Below are positions 23,035-36,700 of a stretch of DNA of 64,000 bases, one piece after another. The notes under the pieces were generated by a model that saw only the letters and a list, made by a program, of their open reading frames with translations, did not search any database and was not told the DNA's origin. This DNA is from Baylisascaris procyonis (Eukaryota > Nematoda > Chromadorea > Rhabditida > Ascarididae), in assembly GCA_037389465.1 (NCBI GenBank), contig JAZARR010000095.1, positions 2,916,001-2,980,000 on the forward strand, written 5' to 3'. Within the stretch, counting starts at the first letter, position 1; every line of letters starts with the position of its first letter. The position numbers and the translations under genes were made by a program.

Positions 23035-26000
23035 GTCGACGACACATATCAATCGACATCTCGATTCCATTCATCGTAAGCAGAAGGCAACGATTTCCCA
23101 TCTTATAACAAAAATTAATTAAGATGGAAGTAAATTGCGAATAGTTCACCATAATTTGCATATTTATATCCGTCATGAATGCCATTTTTCAGTGGAAAAT
23201 CTTTTCCGATGCCTAAATTTTCAAGAATTTTGATTTTTGATTTGCTGATCGATATATGAATGAAGCGATGATGTGAATCCTTTATAGATGTTTTATGATT
23301 AATCGTTGTCAATAAGCGATTTGTTGGTTCTATTGCTCAATGTAATTAACTTTAATAGTAGTCGTGAATGTGGTGTTAAGAAAGATGAGAGGAGGGATCA
23401 TAGGTGAGTGGTTGACGTTAAAGTGGATCACAGATGGCAGTCGGCTTGTCGAAACAAAACATTTTAACGAATTTATCATGGAACGGTAATTATGGGAGAG
23501 TAATATCCCCTATTCAATCGGAATATAGCACTATGAATCTTGTTATTGCTGTTTTCTGCTGGGGATGAAACAGAGTTCTCCCTTGTTTTTTGTTATTAGA
23601 CCTAGCTTGACCCTGTTGCATCTTGCAATCTGATAATAATACTTAATACAAAACATTCACACCGATGGTTTCGATGCCGCACATTGGAAATTCATATTCT
23701 TATATCTCAATTCGGTATCATCCCTTAACAAGCTATTTTTGAAGTAGGGTCATCTCCTTTGTTGTAATTAAATATGATGTATTTCTATGATTCCTGTCTT
23801 CAATGGAAAGTCCCTCCACTCGGGTGTTCCTACAACTGTCCCACGCTTGTTTCTAACCGTAGTTATGTTTATTAAAAGGTTGGGTTGTTGAATGCAACGA
23901 TCAAAGGATCTGAGCTAAATCTGATCCCGACTCTGATCACGGTCAGAATTGCGAGTGGATGCTACATATGGGGTTAGAACTTTCGGTCCTCACTGGAAGA
24001 CCTCGACCGGGCGTATGATAAATAACAGCATTTCTGGCTAGTTAAAAAATTAATTGTATTTTGCCAAGCAACAGGTGTTTGATTAACAATAAACCCGTTA
24101 TGCGTTGTTTTTATATTCGTCGATGAGATCTAAAAGATAAAGCTGACTGGCGATCGGATAGGATCTGGGAATTAAAGTACTCTAATGGCCAGACAGTGGC
24201 TGTATGATGGTCTAAAGTCAGAAAGTATGCGAATAATAACTCCATCTGTTGTGATGCACATATAGTTTGGTGTGCTCAGCTATATGGAAAATGTAAAATA
24301 CAAACGAAACCATAGATAAAGAAGTATTTTAAAACGGTTGGTCCTTTAGTTCCACCCATGTTTGTTTCTTCGGATCAGTAGAAATAGCCTTTTCTGGTGT
24401 CGGCGACCCTGATTTGATATAACTTATCGTCTCATACGATGATAATCGATGCAATGTTTCCGTGACTGTGATTTAATGGAAGTAGGCTTATATTCACGAC
24501 CATATTTTGTCTTGTCGTTGCGCGTTTATGATATTGGCACAGAATTCGATGATACCACACGTACCGAGTGAAGTTTCTGGCAGTCTTCGATGTCCGTTAT
24601 TTGTTGCTGTTTTTTGACGACGTTATTTGCAGTTTGTTTGTCACAAACGAGTGCTGCATTAGTCTGTTTCGCTTGCATGGAGGGGAGGGGGGAAGGGTAG
24701 GAGATGGTGGGAGTCCAATGTAAACAGAAGTATAAGCAGAAAGTTACAAGAATGAAGATTTTTTTGTAATTAATTCACTTGGCATACGAAATGGTATTTT
24801 CGTAGACCATCTCCGATAGAGTATGTATTACAGTTTGTATACTGCAGGTGGCTGATGTGCTTCGAGAGAATTGTACAATGTGCCTTATTTCAGCAACCTA
24901 TAATGCTGTTGGCAAAGACCACTAAGCAAATGCTTTAAAAGTGGAAAGCGAATGGGAGATAAGTCTTGATTCTAACTTTTGTTGTCATCGTTTCTACGCG
25001 ATAAAATTATGGTGGTTAAGGGCAACAACTGGATTGGAGGGGGGTCCATTGTCTTCATGAAAGTCATAGGTTTTTACCCGCTAAAATTCTTGCGTTTGGG
25101 AACTGCGCTTCAGCTCCTCTCCTCCCCTCCCCTTCCTCCCCTATCCGTCTTGTATTCTGATGAGGGTATTTTCTAAGATATAAATCTTTTTATGTTTAAA
25201 TGAAAGTCATCTGCTCTTATAAGGATTTAAAAAAAAAGACGGTAAATGAGGCACGTCTCTGTTAACGATTCACTTATTTCAGAAGCGAAGAAACATCACA
25301 AAAATTTTCTGCGAGTATAAATTTATTTATAAAATGAGGTATAAATTTAAAAATTATGCACTTAAAAAACAAACAAAAGGTCAGCAATAATAAAGTGACA
25401 ATTCCAATTGACCAAATAAATGCAACAAAAGCAATATTTGGCGAGTATAAAAAGATACTTTTAGCACCTCTTGCAAATTAACATTTTTAGTGAAGAAAAA
25501 AAAAATAAAAACATTTGACCAGCAAATATTAATTATGCATTTAATACACTCAGAACTAATAGAACAATAAGTTAAACACTGCTCCCATACCTTAAAATGG
25601 TGAAAAATTCAAAACTTGAAAAAACGAAAAAAACGGCGAAAATTTTTCAACCTCGATTATGTAAAGCAAAAACTTTAAAAAAAATGTGCATAGGACACAG
25701 AATCGGGAAATAAATCATACTGTTTGCATCTTTGTGGATAAAATTAAGCGTGAAAAGATAATTTGGGCTACTGTATTGATTGAATTCGACGTCATCATCA
25801 GATTCTTCGAATCATGAGTCAAAAAGTAAATGCACATATAATCTTGCTCAGAACATAAAATACAGGAAGGAAGCTACCATTAGTGGTTGGTGAATATGAG
25901 GGAAGATGAGGGATCATCATCATTTACGCGCAATAAATGAATCACCGATTACTGGAAATAGAGAGGGAGGGAAAGGGGGGAGTAGATGGAGGGAGAGGGA

Positions 26001-26048
26001 ACAAAAGTAATGATTTACATGACTCATCTTTGCGGCATATCAACAGCT
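23035..26048. other. intergenic spacer, no supported gene
   Basis: About 3 kb between the 70-residue protein gene and the minus-strand zinc-finger pair. It holds short G-rich tracts (about 24678-24705 and 25965-26000) and a C/T run near 25112-25142. Open frames here are short and lack splice support. Confidence 0.55.
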
Positions 26049-27149
26049 TCAAGAAAGGGATGAGATATGAGTTCGTATAAGATGTATTTCAAAATCAAAC
26101 ATTCTCGCAAATGTTGCGTTGCATTGAATACATCGCGGTGATAGCGCATTCCGATCCAAATAGAGAGCTACCAAACGTCCACGCATATCATTTGCGACAC
26201 TGCAAAAAATAATCAAAAAATATTCACAGAGGAAGTCAATATTTAAATCTCAAAATGCTAATAGGTCAATCTAAAACAATATAGTGATATACATATAACC
26301 ACATAAGTATACATGCATCAATCGTAATGAAATTGTTTCCTTAAGGCAATTCGATAACATGCCACATATTCACCGATCTGTAACACTAAACGTTACTGTA
26401 TACATTTCCCTGCACAGCCTATTTTTGTATTACTCGAAACAAAAACTATTATACTTAATTAAACAGGTTTGTTTACACGTTATAGGGCGGGAAAGGAACG
26501 AAGCTATATATTTAAATGTGACCTGAGGATTTATAAGATCAGTCTATTGTAAAAAAAAATCCACAAATTACCTTGGTGGATCAGCTGGCATTCCTCTTTT
26601 TCGAATATCGTTACCGCGTTTTTTATTGTCTGCTTGCCCACTGTTAATACTCAGCGTTGTGTCGGCCAACGATTCGTTTAGTGAAGATCGATACACACCA
26701 AAGTTATTTCTGCTTTGCGGAAACACGACCGAATTCCGACTCGATGAGTTCTTATTTAGCCTAATTTGATGGCGATTGAACGGTTGAACATCTTCTATAG
26801 ATTCTTTTTGAGATTCTGTTTCTCTTTGTGAACGCTGGTCCGCCGTTAAGGCTGCGATCTTTTTTTGGTATCCATTTTCTAAAGTGGTCGTCTCCCATCT
26901 TTCAACACAATGAACTTTCATTGTTATACTAGAATCTCTTTCTAAGGCATCTTCATTTAACTCTTCATTATGCTCCATTGATGACTCCTCGTTTGCGTTT
27001 ATCAGGTCGTACTTCACTTCTTTCAGAGCATTTTCATCGGGTTTTATCATTCCACTGAGTTCTTTATTGTTTTCCTTTACCTGCAAAGATTCGTTTCTAT
27101 TGAAAGCAATATATATGCTGTTCGCTTTACGTTTAGCTAATGGCTGCAT
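26049..27149 (-). CDS. C2H2 zinc-finger protein, downstream gene (242 residues)
   Basis: Exon 1 (27149-26572) starts with ATG (MQPLAKRK) and encodes about 190 polar residues with acidic patches (SSMEHNEELNEDALERD) and a basic end (DNKKRGNDIRKRG). It reaches a stop only if the consensus donor AAG|GTAATT (phase 2) is ignored. Using it, exon 2 (26199-26049) begins after ATTTTTTGCAG in phase 2 and carries a canonical finger, CIQC, a 12-residue spacer, then HLIRTH, and a stop 6 codons later. The phase match plus the complete finger make the join convincing. A TATCCTGCAG site about 40 bases upstream of the ATG is a plausible trans-splice acceptor. A start further upstream in frame (an ERERGYAY segment) is possible if an upstream exon exists. 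Role: likely nuclear, nucleic-acid binding; one finger alone seldom gives sequence specificity. Confidence 0.68.
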
Positions 27150-27189
27150 ATAGGCATATCCTCGTTCCCTCTCAATTTTGAACCTTCAG

Positions 27190-27674
27190 CTGCAGGATAT
27201 AATGGTATTAGTAACAATCATAAAAAGCATGTGAGAGAGAGACGTAACTACAAGCTACATAATAATATCCCACCCCCCACCTCACTCCATCTTAAAATGG
27301 ATGGAGGTTGCCGTTTCATAGTCAGGCTTCTGTCGCAACATGTTTCACTGGTCTTGCTTATCAAACACCCTATAGGCAGTCAAACTCTTGCCTCATTTGA
27401 AGGCACTACGACTGGCAATAGATAGTGACATCTTCGAACACAACACTTCTTTAACGTCACTGCCTCGTAATTTCAGGAATGATTAAGTCGACTTATTCTA
27501 CTTATAACATAACGCACCACCAGCGATATGAATTGTCGAGCAGTAAAACTCAGTAGGATAAGTGCCGGAACAAAATGTTAGGATCGAGTGATAGCTGACG
27601 AGTGTTCAGCTTAAGTCAGGAGTTACTAATCGCGGAAAATTCACTAAAACTACAATAACTCAAAACCGATAAAT
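27190..27674 (-). other. 485-base spacer between the two zinc-finger genes
   Basis: No coding signal. The distance from the upstream stop (27675) to the probable acceptor of the downstream gene (about 27190) is within the range of nematode operon spacers. No clear AATAAA was noticed on the minus strand here. Confidence 0.4.
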
Positions 27675-30600
27675 TCAAACCGTTTCCGTCTTGATGTTGT
27701 TGATTGCACTCGATACCCCTGGTGCGGCTTCAGATTCTTCGCGTTTCGCTGTCGTCAATTCATCAACAAAAACCTCGGAAGAACCGAATGATTGCAACAG
27801 ATGACGACTGATGACGTGTCGACGCAATCCTCTTTTAGTAGTCATTATATGTTTACAAAGTGGGCATTCGTTACTTTGGAGTAAGGCTGAAAAATGAATC
27901 TGTTAGCATGGATGGTGTGGTAGAGCTATGGGATCATAACGATAGCTATGCTTGACAATGCAGGGTTTTAAGATCCGAACTTTTCAGGAACATTTTTGAG
28001 ATCGAAAACCACACACACATCCACCCCTCCCCCACTTCACTCGTAAAAACGATTACACCATCTCATCCACAAAACTGTACTTGGTCTCATAACGAACTAT
28101 TGCCAACTTATGTTGCCGGTATGAGATGTTTGAAAACGATTTTGAATTGGGCTTAACACTCGGAAGGGGTTTTAATCTTGCATATATACGGTATGTGGAA
28201 AATGCTGCCAATGTAAAAGTAAGGAATGAGGAAAGCAAAACAAACCACCGAATTTTTCATGCACAGTGCAGATATTTTGCCAAAGTTTTTCGAACACTGT
28301 CTTGAAGTGTAGCACCAAATGTTGGTCACGTGCATGTCGTGAATAGAACTTCATTGGGCACACCATACACTTGATGGCCTTCGATGTAGCTCGACCTTCA
28401 CCATGACTCCCTATAAGGTGTTGCTTCAACTCGTTGAAGCCTGCAATTCATCTTTAAAGTTCAACCGATTGGTTCAAACATATTTTTCGAATAGAAGATC
28501 TCTCTCGTCGAAGTCAATATCAGATATCCCCTCGGGGTTTGCATTCATGAATGATACTATATTTCACCCTCTCCAGAAGTTAAACAACTAAGGGAGGTAT
28601 TAATTGATATGTCGGAGCCCAACATACAACCAGTGAAAATCATCCTGAGTGGAAAATTTTATAAACAGAAGAAAGCAAACCGAGAATTGAAATTCAAATA
28701 TTTCAAATTCAATAATTTTTGACAATAATATATTAAAAAAAATTAATTCAATTAGTAGTAAAATAAAAAAGGTAATTAAATAGAATAAAGACTTACGATG
28801 AAATGATTTATAGCATTTAGAGCATTCGAAAAACGCATTAACGCCCTCCTTATCACGATAATGCATCGATTCATGTTCGTTTAATTTCAGAGCAAATTCA
28901 CCACACGGATGACATATATTTGAACGCCACAATATATGTGAATTTGCATTGCATTGTGAACATTTAATAAATGCTCTATCATGCTGAAAGATATGGAAAA
29001 CATCAATCAAATTTGCAATCTTTTAGTGACTTTGAAAAAAAAAATTCTAAAATTCAATCGAAATTAATTCAAGTTCAGCTCATTTCAATAACAGTAATAG
29101 GTTTAATTATTTTATGCTCAAAATATGGGAACAAAAAAGATCGCCGATAGACCATAACCTTGCCAAATGGTTCACAGTAGTCGATACTAAAGTGAGACCT
29201 ATATTTCAACAATTATTACCAACAATAAGCGAGGTTAAACTTTGATGGATCGGAAATGAAAGAAATAGGAGGTCCTGCACTACATCAAAATTCTCCAACT
29301 TGAAAACACTTAGCTATATGAGTGAACCTAAAAAGTTTAGCTTTAATGGTTAACTTACACATTAACGCTTTCTTCATTGAAAAAAAAAACATTCCATAGA
29401 TCATTTTCTCGTTTCTTTTTTAATGCTTTTTAATTTATGCAAATAAATGTTTTCGCTTTATGCAATGAAATATGTTTCTTTACAAGTAAAAACAAAAAAA
29501 AATAGTGAAATGAGCTCAACAATAAAGACAAAGCTGTATTTAGTAATAAAACTCTGTTTAATTTGATATTTAATTTAAATTGTTTAATTAATTTGATTAA
29601 ATTTGATATTTGACGATAATCTAGAAAGTTTTTATGCCTGAAATACTCCCGAATCTAGATCGATTATCGCCAATAGCGGTTAAATCCTGGATCTATATTA
29701 ATGGAGGAGCAAGATAGAATAAAGGGAACAGACGAATCCAGAGATTTGCACATAATTATCATTTTTCAGCAACGATTAAAGATTGTTATCATAAACGCCT
29801 AACGCCATCTGATTAGGTTAATTAATCGAGATGAGCAATGAGAATTTCTTTTTTTATCAAAGAAGGAAAAAGTTTTCACTCAGATAATAATAAATCTATT
29901 TCAATAAATAAAACCAATAAATAAAAATATTGTAAATCGTTCAAAAAATTCGGTCAAATATTCTTTGATTGGGTCAACACATTACAAGCATTTAAATAAA
30001 TAGTTATATTACCTGTAGTGCAATATGTGCATGTGGATTGGTATATGCTGTAAAATATTTTCCACATAATTGACACAACAGATGATCACCTGAAAGTGGA
30101 AAAAAAAAACATCGTATCGGTAAAATGCGTTACCAATATAAAGAGATCGCTAGACCATGACCGACCGTGTTCAATAATGAAAATCTTTTGCGATATGGAT
30201 GTCAATATGAAGATGTGCTAAAAAAAAACCGACATGCTCCTCATAGTGTTCAAATAATACTGGTTAAAGGAATAGTGAGGGGGTGTATTTTTTCTTTGTT
30301 TCGATATAAGATATGCAAATAAATTGAAATCTATAAGTCAGTTGATGAACTCAACAATATTTCCAGAAGAAGGGCGGCAGCAACTGCCACTACTGCCTAG
30401 AATTCTGGGAGAATTTTTCATCTCCTCTCTCCCCTCCTCTGTGGTGGGTTCCGTGAAAGGGTCATTTGGGTACCTCTGAGCAAAAGTTCTGATCTCTTGA
30501 GAAACTTTAAAACTTGTGGGACTGCTATGCTATTGGTGGCAACTGTCTCTAATCCCCCACCCCCCACTCTCCCTCCCCCTGCCATTCCTCTCAGATATTT

Positions 30601-32408
30601 TTTGGAAATTCTTCCAACCTTCATAGTTGAAATTTGTTGAATTACGCTCTTAAATGAACGAATCAGTTGTTAACTTCTAACAACAAAGCAATTATGAAAG
30701 AAGAAGGAAAAAAGAGAACACAAAAGCGACCTTTTTTACCATGAGGTGATCCGTCGACGGAATTCGACGAAATGTTCGATTCTAGAGATGACGCCGAATC
30801 TGTCTGTTTACGTGACGATGTAATAACAGGTGTAATTGCTTCCTCACATTTTGTTTTCTGAGTGTTGTCCCGAAGCCGTAAACGATTGCGATAATCTCTG
30901 CAAACGATAAACTCATATACCTTCAAAGGTATCTTCCGTACCTGACAATCGACTTTGAAAAAAATTTCCATATTGTTTCAAATCACCTCAAAAAAAAAAA
31001 ACTCGTAAAACCGATATTTTCATTTTTAAAGAGACCCTTAAGATGTCGCTAATGCCTTTTAGAAGGATCTCACGTTAAATAAAATATATGTGACCTTTGC
31101 CCCCCATTCTTCCCTTTTCCAGTCCCTCCCTCTTCCCAGAAAATAAATAGTATCCCTTAAAAGAACAATCGATCAATGATGGAACACGTTTATTTACAAG
31201 CAAAGTGCATCACACCACTCTAATGTTGTATGGTGTGTATTCTTTTGCAAAGGGACACATGCTATCGCACACTTTTAAAGGTATTATTTGGCACGTAGCA
31301 ATATGTTTTATTTTTATTCATTTCCCGTTTACAAACAATCTTTGATGCATATCGAATCCGTTCATTTTTACTACAATTAAAATTAAAAACTTAAATAAAG
31401 AAATTAAACATTTCAGAAAAGAAATGAAAATAGCTAAATATGAATGAATGTGAGAGTTATAAAATTCGTGCTGGATCTCTGAGAGAAAAATAAACTTCAC
31501 GAATGTTTTATTTGGACCACCAATTTTCCTTACTAGTTTTCGAAGCTGAAGCTATATATTGTCACTCATCGTATGCAGCATTGCAATTCCGAATGGCGCA
31601 TTTGGGAATATTTGCTACCAGTGAAATGAAATTCGAACCAAAACCCTTTATTTAATGGGTGGATGCTTTGTCATTCAGCTATACAGCACTCTCAATTGTA
31701 AATATATTCGGTATTTACCCATATGATAAGAAATTTTTAGAAAAAGTGGTTGGAATATCGTTACATCTGAAAATTTTCTCCACTATCTTCAATGTGGTAT
31801 AAAATTCTACGAAAATTCTTCGAACGATCTTCGTAAAAATTACCGAAATATTCTCGAATTTTAGTACCATATAATACCATTGTAAATATTTAAAATGTAA
31901 ACTGCAGTGACATATGCAAAGATAGAAATGCTTTGAGAGTAAAATGTAGGAAGGGAAATATGAACTAGTGTTTTGTTAACAGATATTTGTAAATAATGTT
32001 GTGCTCGGGTGGATACTGGTATAGGAAGGGCATTTTTTTTTGGGGTAAAAAGAGGGTGTAGTGTATGATACGGGACTAAGTAACTTACTTTCTAATAATG
32101 AGGTATGTGTTATTGGCGGTTAAATGTTCATATAAAATCAACTCTGATATAGGATCAAAGAATAAGTTGCAAAATACTCCAGCTTAAGTTCCAATAAAAA
32201 TAGAAATCAGCAAATAAAAGAAATCAAAACATACGACATTTGAACGATTCTCCTTGTTCCGATGAATTCACATAAAAATGTGACATACCACTCGTAGATG
32301 CTCCTTTAATGCAGAGTGTCTGCATCGAATGCTGTCCATAACAGGTTCGAATCCACATGCAAAAAGTTCACTGATGGAATGCTCATCAAACCTATACCAT
32401 TCATTCAT
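27675..32408 (-). CDS. multi-C2H2 zinc-finger protein, six coding exons (330 residues)
   Basis: Coding exons: 32408-32289, 30941-30740, 30089-30013, 28983-28797, 28440-28246 and 27886-27675. Phases agree throughout (0, 1, 0, 1, 1) and the total is 993 bases. Three fingers are split by introns and restored by splicing or lie beside junctions: CQLC...HIALQH (exons 3/4), CSKC...HLIGSH (4/5) and CPLC...HVISRH (exon 6). CMVC...HLVLH lies in exon 5. Exon 4 also has CSQC and CHPC pairs followed by HESMH with a 9-residue spacer, a degenerate or non-classical zinc site. The N-terminal 40 residues include a finger-like CRHSALKEH; a Ser-rich linker precedes the first full finger. The tail ends INNIKTETV, where IKTE fits the sumoylation consensus. 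Likely a nuclear DNA-binding regulator. The least certain boundary is the exon 2 acceptor (GATTGTCAG at 30942). Confidence 0.78.
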
Positions 32409-32655
32409 GGTAATACACTAAACTGACCGCATGAACGAACGAAAAAAAAACCATCAAAACTAGTTGCGAGCGATGCACTGATAGAGTACAGTATGATGCA
32501 ACTATTTACAAGTATGGGTCTTAATAAAAGAACAAACGGTAGACGAGTGGTACTTACATTGGTAGTATTTAGAAGAAGTGAAAAGAGGGAGAGGTGAAAC
32601 GGGAGGGATGTGTGAAGAAATTTATGGTCTATATAACTGGCGAAATTGTTCAAGA
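32409..32655 (-). other. 5' UTR exon of the multi-finger gene (probable)
   Basis: The coding start exon begins at 32422 after ATGCGGTCAG, 14 bases before the ATG. Upstream, a consensus donor (AAT|GTAAGT, exon end 32558) closes a segment whose own frame hits a stop immediately after splicing, so it is best read as a non-coding first exon. Alternatively the 32422 acceptor is trans-spliced. Confidence 0.35.
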
Positions 32656-33743
32656 AATTTTATAGCTTGAGCAATCAACGAGTGCACGGAGTTTCAGAAA
32701 TGCGCAAAATCCTCCCCTTCCCCTCCATTTTTCTTTTGAGTGAAAGCAAACGGAACCTCCTCCTCTGGCACCTACCCCCCACCTTAATTCGATATTAGGT
32801 TTTGTTTTAGAGGGATGTTAAATGATTTAGGAAAGATGGGAAATAGTGATATTCAGGCCATAGTTATATAAGGGAACTAGCACTAACCAATAAGACTGAT
32901 ATTATAAGAGTTATGATTTTCAAATAAACATCAGTCACGCTATTTGCCTCAGTATCCACGTTTTTGATCTCTGATCAACATATATCCACACCAAATATAA
33001 CCGCTTAAATAATACTAGTAATATTTTAGTCCATGTAAAAATATAGAAACGATAAAAAAAATAAAGTCAAGTGTAGGTATTGGGTGCAACGAATGCACAG
33101 AACAAGAGAACATGCAACAGGACGGATATGTGTATGTTTATATTCAAAAAGTAAAGTAATTAAATTAATAAATAAATTTGAGCTCATAGATTGTTGAGAT
33201 TAATTCGATTAACCTAAACTTCAGTAAAATCTCTCTCTCAAAAAGAATTTTAGCCCTCCTCCTTAATGATCATGAAACTTTACTAATTACTAGAAAACAT
33301 ATTGAAGTAAATAGTAAAGCTTATATACATTAAAACGATAAACGTTTATGTAACGCTATGGAAAGAAAACACTAGAGAAGCTATGAACAACCAATTGGTA
33401 GTTACCAGTGAAATTAAGGTCCCACCTGGTACTACCCGTATAAGGAACGGAAGAACGGAACAGAAGTTAAGTCGATAGTAATGCTTTTGCTGTTATTACT
33501 ATTATTACTATTACTATTAGTATTAATGTTACTTGTAATTTCTTAGCGCGAATAAAAAGTAATAAGACATTGAAAACCGAATCTATGATAGAGAGAATGC
33601 AGATGGAATCGGCAATAGAGTGACCAATATTGAGGGATGCACTAAGAAATCAAATTAGATAATTTGTGGATGCAAATTGAAGTAAATGGGAAACGATTGG
33701 ATGTGCTGAGCAATGGGCACTCACTCATTGCAAAGACTTTCGT
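32656..33743. other. intergenic region between divergent genes
   Basis: About 1.1 kb lies between the minus-strand zinc-finger gene and the plus-strand LDL-A gene. It is AT-rich, with an imperfect ATT/ACT trinucleotide patch near 33494-33535. No coding signal; a shared regulatory region is plausible from the head-to-head layout. Confidence 0.4.
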
Positions 33744-36700
33744 ATGCTTATATGGATTGTTCCATGGTGCATATTCCTCTCGTTATTCCATTCGACCACA
33801 CAAGCAACATTGCTTCGTGTTCGTACCTCTATTGTACTCAACTCTTTCATCTTTCAAACAAATTCACAGGTAATTGTCAACTCAACATATCATCACCTTT
33901 ATTTATTCTATTTTTTTCCATATTATCCTTATTTATTTTCACTTTTATTAATTTATTCGTTTCGTAAATTTCATTTCATTTATTTATTTTCAAACTTCAA
34001 ACGAAAGGCACTTTTTTCTTAGTGCATTTTCTTGCCTCTTGCGCCTTCTACATATAGATTTATACTCACGTGTAGGCTTAAATTCAATATGGTTGAAGTT
34101 TACAAGATGGAAGTCAACTTTGCGAAGCAATCTTCGACACTTCAACCGGAAACTCCTACAATAAGCCAGATTCCGATTACTCTATACGGAAGATTTTATC
34201 GAATCTCGGTTGAACTCGTTTGCGGCCGTCTTCATCCGATAAAGGAATAGTCGTATATTCGGATTCGGACCGAAAAACTTTTTCGGAAGAAATTCAGAAA
34301 AAAATTCAGTTACTGACCGGAAAGAACTTTAGTAACTAACCAGAAAAACCTATGGTTGCCGTATAGAATGAGGGCATTAAATTCCTTTCTTACTTATTAA
34401 ATAATGAAATTTTTATTATTTCACTTCATTTTATGTTGTAGATGGCAACGATTCTAAGTGGAATTTATCCAAGCACTTCACAGCATTGAGAAATGAAAAC
34501 AAAAACATTATGCATCTGGATCGAAAAGCATTTTAAAAGCCATGGAAGGAATAGAAAACAGAAAGTTACAGGAAATAGTAATTGGAGATAGTAAATGCGC
34601 TTGTTGCCAGGGATAGGAAGGGATAATTGAGGATAGGGGAGGAGAGGAATTGGGGTTGGGGGGGAGAGGGTGCTGATCACCCCACTTGATCAAGGATTAA
34701 CCGCTATATTCATGCTAACCATCTTATGAAGTGCATTATTTGGTCTTATTGTTAACTTTGAGTTTATATAACAAATTTATTTTCTTTTGCTTTCATAAAT
34801 TATTTTTGCGCTAAATCTTTTAAAATTTGCATTAGATTGGATATCATTATAAATTTTATTTCACATATTATATTTCACCGAAATTTGCATATTTGTGTAT
34901 TTCAATGAAATTTGCATATTTGTCAATATGTAATTGATCTTGAGCGTGAAATTTTTTTCTTCAAGTAAATAATTTTTTGAATCACAATAAGGTGAAATAA
35001 ATGAGTAACAACGAGAACAACAAACCATGGCTATTAGGCAAATAGATGCTTTAAACTATAGGAATTAGAATAATATAGGAGAGAGAAATTCCCACATAAA
35101 GTTATTGATGTAAAAATTAAACTGCAAGAAAGGCGCACATTTCAACGTAAATCAAGAAACTTTTAATCATAAAAAGAGTGCACAACAATGTGAATGTGCT
35201 GATTTCATGGAAAATCTCTTTCATCGTCTTATTTTCCGTTTTATTCCCTCTCTCTCTCCTTCTCTCTCTCTCCCTCTCTCCCTCTCTCTCTCTCTCTCTC
35301 TTTCGCTAATCAATTCTCTTTTTTGATAAATGAATGCGTTTCAATGAAAAATTCTCCACTTTGATAAATGAATGCGATTCGATGACTTGTTGCAATTGAT
35401 ACGTTCACAAGAAATTCCAATGATTCATATGTTTGTATAAATAGCTTGAAAATGTCTATTTGAATTTTTGAAAACTTGAATAATTTAAAAAAAATGAATG
35501 ATTATAAAATCTGGAATTCCTTGCCTTCTGAGGAATCAATAGAGTATAAAAAAGATTTGAATTCAGTTTTCTACGGTACTTTTAGAGGAAACTTTTCAAA
35601 AGTTTTGCGTTAAAGAACGTGAATATCAGCGAAGTCAGGCCAAATTTCTTTGAATAAATCATCGGGTAACAAGATCAGTGGCGGAAATATCCCATACTGA
35701 TAAAAAAGTACATCGTAGTGGAAGTAAATATTAGACAGGAATCAATTTCAAGGGATGAAGTGAAAAAAAAAATTCTCGTTGTCGCTTAATGAGTTGCCGG
35801 TTACTGCTTAGCGGTAACTTGTAATTTACCACTAATATTGTCAACGGTAACTTCCACATAAGCTCTATGTTTCCCTTATTTGGAAAGTCATTGTTCAACG
35901 GCTTTCTTATGTCCCTATTGAATTACGTTAAAAGTAATTATATATCGTTAAATAATAGCAATCATGGAAGCCAAAAAAAAGTTTTCAGGTTCGTTTGGAT
36001 ACTAATTGGAAAGAATATTCTGCATTTTTAGTCACCGTTCATAATCGTATGGATTTGCATACAACATGTGCGACAATCGGTGCACTTATGACTTTCACAT
36101 CAAAAGATGAGAGCTTATCGGTGGGATGTGTCCATTATCTGGTAATCAACCAATTATCTCATCATTCGGTTGTTTTAAGCTGGTTTTTTCGTTATTTGCA
36201 TCCTCTTTTCTTATGCTTTCACTATTGTTTGTATTAAAACAAGCTGCCATCGGTTATAATCTTATACTATGATATGTGAGGGCTTATCATCTGCTATCAA
36301 AAGCTCTGATATAATATTTTAGAAGTAGGCATGCGAAAAAATCGAATAAAACATTCTTTAGCAGAACTTCACTTTTCGATAGTCCCTCATTCACACTGTC
36401 ATAAAGTTCGATGAAAATAAAGGAAATGATTGATCATCTCATGTCCGAAGCACTCTGTGCTATCGTTTTATTTTGGAAAAATTTTTACCCCATAAGCAGC
36501 TATCATTTCAACGGAATTTTACAAAATTTCAGATAATTTTTGATACTTTTAGAGTTTTATTCTACATGATGAGTTGTTTATAGCTGAGTTCATAGAGAAG
36601 CACCACAATACTAAAAAATATTGTAAAAAATAATTAGGAATGATATAAATTGGTGAATATTTAGCAAATATATAGAATTCAAAACTCTAATAATTTATCT

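Noticed and set aside
26568..26572. TAA directly after exon 1 of the downstream finger gene as the real stop
   Set aside because: Ignoring it in favour of the AAG|GTAATT donor yields a phase-matched exon with a complete C2H2 finger; kept only as a possible retained-intron isoform.
32341..32360. B-box-like GGTTCGAATCC on the plus strand
   Set aside because: It lies inside the first coding exon of the multi-finger gene, with no A-box upstream; coincidence.
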